A stretch of DNA of 64,000 nucleotides, taken from the NCBI GenBank assembly GCA_021390615.1, contig JAJEJU010000024.1, forward strand, positions 1,302,001 through 1,366,000. Reading direction: 5' to 3'. The notes beneath the pieces were generated by a model. The model made no database searches and was not told where the DNA came from. It saw only the letters and a list, made by a program, of their open reading frames with translations. Position 1 is the stretch's first letter. Each line of letters begins with the position of its first letter. The position numbers and the translations under genes are program-made. Shown one piece after another: positions 18,502 to 25,046 of the stretch. Origin of the DNA: Rhodanobacteraceae bacterium ZG21-1 (GTDB taxonomy: Bacteria > Pseudomonadota > Gammaproteobacteria > Xanthomonadales > Rhodanobacteraceae).

Positions 18502-18923
18502 GCGGGCATGTCGACAGCCACGGCCATGGCGGCCACGACCAGCACCACGACGATCACGGGCACGGCCACGAGCATCACGACGACGGCATCGGCCACAGCA
18601 CCTTCAAGGGCTACATGATCGGCTTCGTGCTCGCGGTGATTCTCACCGCGATCCCGTTCTGGCTGGTGATGAGCGGCGGCTTCCAGAAGCCGGCCACCAC
18701 CTCGATCGTGGTGCTCGCCTTCGCCGCCGTGCAGATCGTGGTGCACATGATCTACTTCCTGCACATGAACACCAAGTCCGAAGGCGGCTGGAACATGCTG
18801 GCGCTGATCTTCACCATGGTGCTGGTGCTCATCACGCTGAGCGGCTCGATCTGGGTGATGTATCACATGGATCACAACATGATGCCGTCGATGATGATGC
18901 GCGAGATGCAGAACCTGCCGTGA
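18498..18923 (+). CDS. cyoD: Cytochrome bo3 ubiquinol oxidase subunit IV, His-rich N-terminus
   Basis: 141 residues. The C-terminal about 100 residues form the three-helix subunit IV domain (F-K-G-Y-M-I-G-F-V-L-A, V-H-M-I-Y-F-L-H-M). The first about 35 residues are unusually rich in His and Asp (at least 13 His), which looks like a metal-binding extension, plausibly for copper. E. coli CyoD (109 residues) lacks such a tail. ATGA overlap with cyoC. Confidence 0.96.
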   Translation: MSGHVDSHGHGGHDQHHDDHGHGHEHHDDGIGHSTFKGYMIGFVLAVILTAIPFWLVMSGGFQKPATTSIVVLAFAAVQIVVHMIYFLHMNTKSEGGWNMLALIFTMVLVLITLSGSIWVMYHMDHNMMPSMMMREMQNLP

Positions 18924-18968
18924 GCCGGGCAGGGCGCCAGCCGCTTCGTGTAATGCCAGCCTGAAGCC

Positions 18969-19757
18969 ATGGCGACCGAATCCGAAGAGACGGCGCTGCG
19001 CGCGTCGCGCGGCCCGGTCGCGCTGGGCTTGCTGGCCGCGCTGGGCCTGGTGCTGTTCTGCGGCTTCGTCGCGCTCGGCACCTGGCAGGTTTATCGGCGC
19101 GCCTGGAAACTCGATCTGATCGCTCGCGTCGACGCGCGGGTGCATGCGCCGCCGACCGCCGTGCCCGACGTCGGGCAATGGCCGCGGGTGAGTGCCCAGG
19201 CCGACGAATACCGGCATGTGCGCGTTGCCGGCACTTTCCTGCACGACCGCCAGGCCCTGGTGTGGGCAAGCAGCGCGCTGGGCAACGGCTACTGGGTGCT
19301 GACGCCGTTGCGGCTGGACGACGGCAGCACGGTGCTGGTCAATCGCGGTTTCGTGCAGGCCGACTGGTGCGGCCGCGATGGCCGCTGCGCCCTGCAGCCG
19401 ACCGGTCCGACCCGCGTGACCGGCCTGCTGCGCATCAGCGAAACCCGCGTATTCCTGCGCCACAACGATCCGGCGCACGATCGCTGGTATGCCCGCGACG
19501 TGCAGGCCATCGCCGCGGCACGCGGGCTGCAGCGCGTCGCGCCGTTCTTTATCGACGAGGATGCCGCGGCCGGCGCCGACGGGCAGGGCGATCAACCCGT
19601 CGGCGGGCTCACCGTGATCTCGTTTCCCAACAATCACCTGAGCTACCTGATTACCTGGTATCTGCTGGCCCTGATGGTGCTGGCCGCGGCGACCTACGTG
19701 GCGCGCGACGAGCGCCGCCTGCGCCGGGCCTGGCGGGCGGCGAACAAGCCCGCGTAA
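18969..19757 (+). CDS. SURF1-family oxidase assembly protein
   Basis: 262 residues with the SURF1 layout: an N-terminal membrane helix followed by G-T-W-Q-V-Y-R-R-A-W-K, a periplasmic domain (Y-W-V-L-T-P-L, V-L-V-N-R-G-F-V), and a C-terminal helix after N-N-H-L-S-Y-L-I-T-W-Y. SURF1 helps insert haem into haem-copper oxidase subunit I. It follows cyoD by 45 bases and probably belongs to the oxidase operon. The haem O synthase gene cyoE, often next in line, is not in this window. Confidence 0.93.
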   Translation: MATESEETALRASRGPVALGLLAALGLVLFCGFVALGTWQVYRRAWKLDLIARVDARVHAPPTAVPDVGQWPRVSAQADEYRHVRVAGTFLHDRQALVWASSALGNGYWVLTPLRLDDGSTVLVNRGFVQADWCGRDGRCALQPTGPTRVTGLLRISETRVFLRHNDPAHDRWYARDVQAIAAARGLQRVAPFFIDEDAAAGADGQGDQPVGGLTVISFPNNHLSYLITWYLLALMVLAAATYVARDERRLRRAWRAANKPA

Positions 19758-19872
19758 GCAGGGGCTGCGCGGGGGCAGGCAACTCGCTGCCTGACATCCG
19801 CCGCGACAGCGGCCGTCGATTTGGGGCAGACTCGTTCGTCGTGCCCATGACACCACTCGACGAGCGCAGCCG

Positions 19873-21339
19873 ATGACTTCCCAACCGTCCCCATTCCAGT
19901 CCGCCGCCGGTTCGCGCGCCGACCACCGCTGGCTGGCCCTGATCGTGCTGTGCATGGGCGTGCTGATGATCGTGCTAGACACCACGATCGTGAATGTGGC
20001 GCTGCCGTCGATCAAGACCAATCTCGGCTTTTCCGACACTGCGCTGGCCTGGGTGGTGAACGCCTACATGCTGACCTACGGCGGCTTCCTGCTGCTCGGC
20101 GGCCGGCTCGGCGACCTCTACGGCCATCGCCGCCTGTTCCTGCTCGGCATCACGCTATTCACCTTGGCCTCGCTGGCCTGCGGCGTGTCCAGCTCGCAGC
20201 AGGCGCTGGTCGCCGCGCGGGCGGTGCAGGGCCTGGGCGGTGCGGTGGTCACGGCGGTGGCGCTGTCGCTGATCATGGATCTGTTCCAGGAACCTGCCGA
20301 TCGGGCCAAGGCCATGGGCATCTACGGCTTCGTCTGCGCCGGCGGCGGCAGCCTCGGCGCGATGCTGGGCGGCGTGCTGACCAGCAGCCTGAGCTGGCAT
20401 TGGGTGTTCCTGGTCAACCTGCCGATCGGCCTCGCCGTGGTGGTGTTCTCGCAGCGCCTGCTGCCGGGCTGGACCGACAAGGGCGGCACGCGCCATCTGG
20501 ACGTGGGCGGCGCCCTGGCGGTGACCGCATCGCTGATGCTGGCGGTGTATGCCATCGTCAACGGCGATCAGCTGGGCTGGACCACGCCGGTCACCCTGGG
20601 ACAGCTCGGCGTGGCCGTGGCCTTGCTGGCCTTGTTCTTCGCGATCGAGGCGCGGGTGCGGGCGCCGCTGATGCCGTTGCGCCTGCTGCGCCTGCGCAGC
20701 ATCGCGGTGTCCAATGTGATCGGCGTGCTGTGGGCTGCCGCCATGTTCGCCTGGTTCTTCCTGTGCGCGCTGTACATGCAGTTGGTGCTGGGCTACAGCC
20801 CGATGCAGGTCGGCCTGGCCTTTCTGCCGGCCAACCTGATCATGGCGGCGTTCTCGCTGGGTATTTCGGCCAAGCTGGTGATGCGCTTCGGCATCCGGCG
20901 GCCGCTGGCGCTGGGGCTTACGGTGGCGGCTGCCGGCCTGCTGCTGTTCGCCCGCGCGCCGCTGGACGGCCATTTCCTGGCGGACGTGATGCCCGGCATG
21001 CTGCTGCTCGGCCTGGGCGCGGGCGTGGCCTTCAACCCGCTGCTGCTGGCGGCCATGAGCGACGTCTCGCCGGAAGAATCCGGACTCGCCTCGGGCATGG
21101 TCAACACGGCCTTCATGATGGGCGGTGCGTTGGGCCTGGCGGTGCTCGCCAGCCTCGCCGCCGCACTGAGCGCCGATAGCGTAGCCGGCGGCGCCAGCCA
21201 TCCGGCGGCGCTGGCCGCGGGCTATCGCGTCGCCTTCATGGTGGGCGGCGGCTTCGCCATCGTCGGCGCACTGCTCGGCGGCACGCTGTTGCGCGAGCCG
21301 CAGATGACGTCTACCGAGGCCTCGGCTCCGGTCCATTGA
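19873..21339 (+). CDS. DHA2-family (EmrB/QacA-type) MFS drug exporter
   Basis: 488 residues, 14 predicted membrane helices. Diagnostic DHA2 signatures are L-D-T-T-I-V-N-V-A-L-P in helix 1, loop motif G-G-R-L-G-D-L-Y-G-H-R-R, and the antiporter motif C around G-G-G-S-L-G-A-M-L-G-G in helix 5. It probably exports hydrophobic or cationic toxins by proton antiport. No membrane-fusion partner (EmrA type) is adjacent, so it probably acts alone in the inner membrane. Its stop is only 6 bases from the convergent DUF2214 gene. Confidence 0.93.
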   Translation: MTSQPSPFQSAAGSRADHRWLALIVLCMGVLMIVLDTTIVNVALPSIKTNLGFSDTALAWVVNAYMLTYGGFLLLGGRLGDLYGHRRLFLLGITLFTLASLACGVSSSQQALVAARAVQGLGGAVVTAVALSLIMDLFQEPADRAKAMGIYGFVCAGGGSLGAMLGGVLTSSLSWHWVFLVNLPIGLAVVVFSQRLLPGWTDKGGTRHLDVGGALAVTASLMLAVYAIVNGDQLGWTTPVTLGQLGVAVALLALFFAIEARVRAPLMPLRLLRLRSIAVSNVIGVLWAAAMFAWFFLCALYMQLVLGYSPMQVGLAFLPANLIMAAFSLGISAKLVMRFGIRRPLALGLTVAAAGLLLFARAPLDGHFLADVMPGMLLLGLGAGVAFNPLLLAAMSDVSPEESGLASGMVNTAFMMGGALGLAVLASLAAALSADSVAGGASHPAALAAGYRVAFMVGGGFAIVGALLGGTLLREPQMTSTEASAPVH

Positions 21340-21345
21340 GGGCGA

Positions 21346-21786
21346 TCAAGAGAATTCGCCATAGCCGCGGGCCATGGCGGCGGCGCAGGCCAGGACCACG
21401 GCGAACAGCCCCAGTTGCAGCCAGAGCATGCGGCGCACGGTCGCGATCTCGCGCTCGTTCGGCGTTGCCTGCTGCTTGCGCCAGCGCATGAAGCACCGCG
21501 TGGGATACGAGGAAAGGGCACCCATCAGGGCGAACGCCGCAAGCTTGGCCCAGAAGAACAGGTTGTGTTCGTAGTAGGCCCAGCCTTTCGCGGCATAGAT
21601 GGCCCGGCTGAAGCCTACGACGAGCACCAGGCCGGCCAGGACGCCGTAGCCGAGGTCGACCGCCGCAAGCCGTTTCAGCGCGGCCTTGTCGATGTCCCGT
21701 CGCAGCGCCATCAGTTCGGCGGCGAGCACGCCGAACAGCGCGAATACCAAGAGGTGGTGCAACACCGCCATCAGCAGATCGCGCAT
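21346..21786 (-). CDS. DUF2214-family inner-membrane protein
   Basis: 146 residues with four predicted membrane helices and the conserved pattern of DUF2214 proteins (L-H-H-L-L-V-F-A-L-F near the N-terminus, Y-G-V-L-A-G-L-V-L-V-V-G, N-L-F-F-W-A-K, Y-P-T-R-C-F). Function unknown. Start ATG 21786 has a GGAG site 8 bases upstream; the longer frame to 21822 would run through the operator. It is divergent from a TetR gene across a perfect palindrome, so it is very likely the TetR target. Confidence 0.85.
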   Translation of the reverse strand: MRDLLMAVLHHLLVFALFGVLAAELMALRRDIDKAALKRLAAVDLGYGVLAGLVLVVGFSRAIYAAKGWAYYEHNLFFWAKLAAFALMGALSSYPTRCFMRWRKQQATPNEREIATVRRMLWLQLGLFAVVLACAAAMARGYGEFS

Positions 21787-21802
21787 GCCGCGTCTCCACA
21801 TG

Positions 21803-21823
21803 AATGTTATATGCAATAACATT
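21803..21823. promoter_or_regulatory. TetR operator, perfect inverted repeat
   Basis: AATGTTAT (21803-21810) and ATAACATT (21816-21823) are perfect 8-base arms around the spacer ATGCA, between the DUF2214 gene and the divergent tetR. Size and symmetry fit a TetR-family operator placed over the DUF2214 promoter. Confidence 0.72.
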
Positions 21824-21851
21824 AAGTGCGGCGATGGGCTCGGTCAAGTGA

Positions 21852-21870
21852 ATGTTTTAGGCTAAGACAT
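21852..21870. promoter_or_regulatory. Second, imperfect TetR operator overlapping the tetR start
   Basis: ATGTTTTAG / CTAAGACAT (one mismatch) around a single central G. It shares the ATGTT...ACAT ends of the first operator and overlaps the tetR ATG, consistent with autorepression. Confidence 0.55.
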
Positions 21871-22534
21871 GGCTAAGAAGAACGGCTCCGCGCAAAAGCG
21901 GCCCAGCCGCTACCACCACGGCGACCTGCGCGCCGCACTCCTGCAGCTGAGCTTCGAGGAAATCGAGCGCAGCGGCTTCGAGTCGATCAGCCTGGCTGCG
22001 TTGGCGAAGGCCTTGCACGTCTCTCAGGCCGCGCCCTACCGGCATTTTGCCGATCGCGAGGCGCTGCTCGTGGCTGTCGCCACCACGGGCTTCCAGCGCT
22101 TCGGCGAAGCGCTGCTTGCCGCGCTTGTCGGCCAGCCTGCCAGGCGTCATCTGGGCTGCCTGGCGCGGGCCTATGTCGATTTCGCGCTGGCGAGTCCACA
22201 GCTGTACCGCCTGATGTTCGGCTCGCGCCTGCTTGCGGCCGCCGCGGCGACCGACGCGCTCAAGCTGGCTGCCGACGCGAGCTTTGCGAGCTTGCTGGCG
22301 GTGTTCGAAGCGGAGATGGCTACGCCGCGCGCGCAACGCGAAGCCCTCGGTGCCTGGAGTTCCCTGCACGGCCTGGTGCTGCTGTGGCAGGAAGGCTTGT
22401 TGAGTTCCGAAAATGCGCCGATCGATCTGGCCGAGTTGGTCGATGATGCCGTGAGGCGCCATGAGCCGCCGCACCTCGGCGGACGACCTGCCGAGGCACC
22501 AAAGCGGCGGCGGCCGTCAGGCTCCCGAGGATGA
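21869..22534 (+). CDS. TetR-family transcriptional regulator
   Basis: 221 residues. The N-terminal helix-turn-helix has Y-H-H-G-D-L-R-A-A-L-L and S-L-A-A-L-A-K-A-L-H-V-S-Q-A-A-P-Y-R-H-F-A. The ligand-binding half resembles the WHG-type C-terminal domain (L-Y-R-L-M-F-G-S, A-W-S-S-L-H-G-L-V). A basic, Arg/Pro-rich tail follows. It probably represses the divergent DUF2214 gene and itself through the two palindromes. The signal is unknown. Confidence 0.92.
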   Translation: MAKKNGSAQKRPSRYHHGDLRAALLQLSFEEIERSGFESISLAALAKALHVSQAAPYRHFADREALLVAVATTGFQRFGEALLAALVGQPARRHLGCLARAYVDFALASPQLYRLMFGSRLLAAAAATDALKLAADASFASLLAVFEAEMATPRAQREALGAWSSLHGLVLLWQEGLLSSENAPIDLAELVDDAVRRHEPPHLGGRPAEAPKRRRPSGSRG

Positions 22535-22598
22535 ATGCCTAGGGACCGTGTGGCTTGTTAGCGCTGCGGTTGTGGCTGCAAAACAGGAGAGGCAAGTC

Positions 22599-23258
22599 AT
22601 GGTTTTATCCGATGTCGCGACGTTCGATCGCCAGGGCTTCGCGATGCTTCCCCGGCTGATTGCGGACGAGACCTGCGATGCCCTGATCGATGCCGTCGGC
22701 GACGCTGCCGATACGAAGGCCGGAACGCGCCGCCTGCTGGACCTGGCCTGCGTGGCGGATACCGCAGAGCAGCTGCGCCAGCACCCTGCGGTGGCGGCCC
22801 TGCTGCCGCCCCAGTCGAAGGTGATGCAGTGCAATCTGTTCGCCAAGCATGCGGCGACCAATTGGGCCGTGACGCCGCATCAGGATCTGAGCATTCCCGT
22901 CGCGCAGCCTCACGGGTTGCCAGGCTGGTCGGGCTGGTCGCGCAAGGAAGGCTGCTGGTTCGCCCAGCCGCCGGTGGCCATCCTGCAACAGTTGGTGGCT
23001 GTGCGATTGCAACTCGATGACGGCGATCCCGCGGCGGGACCGCTGGAGGTGGTGCCAGGCTCGCATGCGCTGGGCCGGCTTTCCGCCGCAGCCTTGTCCC
23101 GACAGGCAGCGCTCACCCGATTCAGCTGTGTCGTGTCGCGCGGCGGGGCTCTGCTGATGCGCCCGTTGATCGTGCATGCCTCGGGCAAATCGAAGGTCAA
23201 TACGCCGCGCCGCGTCTTGCACTTCGTTTATGGCCCGTCGCGCTTGCTCGATGCCTGA
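22599..23258 (+). CDS. PhyH-like Fe(II)/2-oxoglutarate dioxygenase
   Basis: 219 residues of the phytanoyl-CoA dioxygenase fold. The HxD iron-binding motif appears as T-P-H-Q-D-L-S-I-P, the double-stranded beta-helix continues with A-G-P-L-E-V-V-P-G-S-H, and the distal His is in L-I-V-H-A-S-G-K-S with the 2-oxoglutarate Arg nearby (P-R-R-V-L-H-F). The substrate is unknown; such enzymes hydroxylate lipids, amino acids or natural products. A strong AGGAGAGG site precedes ATG 22599. It follows tetR by about 65 bases on the same strand but is probably an independent function. Confidence 0.87.
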   Translation: MVLSDVATFDRQGFAMLPRLIADETCDALIDAVGDAADTKAGTRRLLDLACVADTAEQLRQHPAVAALLPPQSKVMQCNLFAKHAATNWAVTPHQDLSIPVAQPHGLPGWSGWSRKEGCWFAQPPVAILQQLVAVRLQLDDGDPAAGPLEVVPGSHALGRLSAAALSRQAALTRFSCVVSRGGALLMRPLIVHASGKSKVNTPRRVLHFVYGPSRLLDA

Positions 23259-23377
23259 AGGATGACCGAGGCACGCGGGCTGGAAAATGGCGAGGTCTGA
23301 TATACGGGTAATCCCGAAGCGCATCGACATTTCTGCGCGCTTCGGCGGCCGCAGTTAAATGGAATCGGAGGCCCAAG

Positions 23378-23476
23378 ATGCCCAGCTGGATCGCTTCGCG
23401 CCTGCGTCGGATTGCAGCTCGCCCACTCATGGCGCGTGCAAGACACCCGCCAAAATCGGGCCTGCCCATGCCCTGA
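23378..23476 (+). CDS. Possible 32-residue cationic small protein
   Basis: A 32-codon frame with a CGGAGG ribosome binding site 6 bases before its ATG. The product begins M-P-S-W-I-A-S-R-L-R-R-I and contains seven Arg/Lys, with an amphipathic-looking first half. It lies alone in the convergent gap between the dioxygenase and the outer-membrane gene. No family recognised; it may be chance. Confidence 0.3.
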   Translation: MPSWIASRLRRIAARPLMARARHPPKSGLPMP

Positions 23477-23525
23477 TCGCCGCTCGCCTCTATCCCCACA
23501 GCGACCAGGGCATGTCGTCTCTAGC

Positions 23526-24359
23526 TCAGAAACGCAGGCGCAGGAACAGCGAAGGACCGTCGAGCTTCATGTCCAGATCGTCGTTGAAGCTATGCCTGCG
23601 CTGGTTGAGGCTGATCTTGGTGTAGTCGTATTCCGCGCCGACGCCGACGTTGTGCCAAGGGAACCATTCCAGGCCGAGCGCGGCGTTGTAGATGTGGCCG
23701 CTGAGGTTTCCGCCATTCTTCTTGACGCCTGAGGCGTCGGCGTAGATGCGCCAGCTGTCGCTGAAGGCGTGCCGCCAGCCGAGCTGCAGCATCGGCGCCC
23801 AGGCGCTGTCGTTGCTCGAGGTCGATGCCTCGCCGAGACTGGCGCCGTTCAACGAGGCGTCGCCGCTGACACCGGCCCGCACGCGGTAATACGCCGCGCC
23901 GAGACCGACGCCGAACACGTCGCTTTCGTGCCCGAACCACCAGCGATAGGCCGCGCTGCCCATGTCGAAGTCGAGCTTGCCGCGTACCGTCGCGGAAGCG
24001 GCATAGTCGTTGCCGCCGTAGCTGATGCCGGCATCCAGGGTTTTGCTGCGAGTGCGGTTGATGCTGGTGTAGTCGAACGAGAAGCCCTGGCTGTCGCCGA
24101 TTAGGAAATCCAGGCGTGCACGCGGCACGGTCTTGTGGTCCTGGAAACCCAGGTCGTGCTCGAGATTGACGTTGCCCTTGAGCTGGCCGCTCTTGTCGCT
24201 GGCACCGATGTTGGTGTCGCTGTTGGCGTAGAAGCCGCCCAGCCAGATGCTGACCCGGTCCAAGGCGGGCGACTGGTCGGCGAGGGCGGCGGAGCTGGCC
24301 AGCATGAATGGCGCGAAGGCAAGGGCGGAGGCGATCGTCTTGCGAGGTATGGGATTCAT
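23526..24359 (-). CDS. Outer-membrane beta-barrel protein
   Basis: 277 residues. A Sec signal peptide (basic start, then an Ala/Phe-rich stretch ending A-L-A) precedes alternating amphipathic beta strands and a terminal L-F-L-R-L-R-F, the C-terminal Phe being the outer-membrane insertion signal. Around 8-12 strands are likely, with Gly/Asn-rich loops. Function unknown; it looks like a small OmpW/porin-like barrel. Start ATG 24359 gives the signal peptide; the frame remains open further upstream without homology. It is divergent from the NRPS gene across a long regulatory region. Confidence 0.82.
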   Translation of the reverse strand: MNPIPRKTIASALAFAPFMLASSAALADQSPALDRVSIWLGGFYANSDTNIGASDKSGQLKGNVNLEHDLGFQDHKTVPRARLDFLIGDSQGFSFDYTSINRTRSKTLDAGISYGGNDYAASATVRGKLDFDMGSAAYRWWFGHESDVFGVGLGAAYYRVRAGVSGDASLNGASLGEASTSSNDSAWAPMLQLGWRHAFSDSWRIYADASGVKKNGGNLSGHIYNAALGLEWFPWHNVGVGAEYDYTKISLNQRRHSFNDDLDMKLDGPSLFLRLRF

Positions 24360-24608
24360 CGATGTTTCCTGCATGCGAGGGGAGAGGCGTAGTCGCGTGG
24401 ATTCCCTTGCCCTCCATGCTATGCACGGCGCGTGCACGCGGCGTGCATGCGACGCACGCGGCACAGTCGTGCATGTCATTCACGGCATTGGCGACCAGTG
24501 CGATGCGCACAGAAACAAGCTCGTCGCGGCTTAACACGTGGCGCACACTGACGTGCTTTCGCCAAGCACTTCTCGCCCACGCAGCGGATGGATCGGCCCG
24601 GGCACAGC

Positions 24609-24629
24609 CATCGAATTGGCAAATCGATG
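24609..24629. promoter_or_regulatory. Imperfect palindrome upstream of the NRPS
   Basis: CATCGAATT / AAATCGATG (one mismatch) with a 3-base centre. Position and symmetry suggest a protein-binding site; no regulator can be named. Confidence 0.35.
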
Positions 24630-24788
24630 CACAAAAACTGCTGCAATGCAATAAGTGTGATGATGCACACGTGGCGCGTATGGACAAGGCCACCTGCGGG
24701 CGCCGAAACTCAAACCCGAAATAAACGCTGATTATGCGTGCCAGGCTGGCATTTCCCCCGGCGAATTAAGTCGATTTCTTTACAGGAG

Positions 24789-24808
24789 CAAATCATGCCC
24801 ATGATTTG
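24789..24808. promoter_or_regulatory. Perfect 20-bp palindrome upstream of the NRPS
   Basis: CAAATCATG-CC-CATGATTTG, 9-base perfect arms, about 240 bases before the NRPS start. It overlaps the start of the seven-codon leader frame, so a bound protein or an RNA hairpin here could block its translation. Confidence 0.5.
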
Positions 24809-24818
24809 TTGCAGGTAG
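24795..24818 (+). CDS. Possible seven-residue leader peptide (MPMICCR)
   Basis: AGGAG at 24784-24788 lies 6 bases before ATG 24795; the frame runs seven codons to TAG. The spacing is ideal and the peptide has adjacent Cys codons. Leader peptides of this size control operons by ribosome stalling, but nothing here proves translation. The same bases form the palindrome at 24789-24808. Confidence 0.25.
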   Translation: MPMICCR

Positions 24819-25046
24819 CGGCTTAGCTATCGCTTTAAGAGCGGATGTGCGTAATTCGAGCGAGCCCTCGTCGAGGGCGCGTCAGGCAGTCTTTGCTCGA
24901 TGATCTGGACGCGGCATTCGAGATTGAGGCATGGCAGTCGATGACGCAGCGTTGCCGATACCCATCGGCAGCGACGGGGTTTTGCGGCCCAAACGAAGGC
25001 CGGGCGCAGGCCCGGAACGATGGCTGATGAGCCGGGAGAAGACGCC

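Larger units (their letters stand above)
24360..25046. promoter_or_regulatory. Long, lower-GC regulatory region upstream of the NRPS
   Basis: About 690 bases between the outer-membrane gene and the NRPS, noticeably richer in A/T from about 24480 to 24840 than the flanking genes. It contains two palindromes (24609-24629 and 24789-24808) and a seven-codon frame with an excellent ribosome binding site (24795-24818), listed separately. No regulator gene is inside it. It probably carries the NRPS promoter. Confidence 0.5.
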
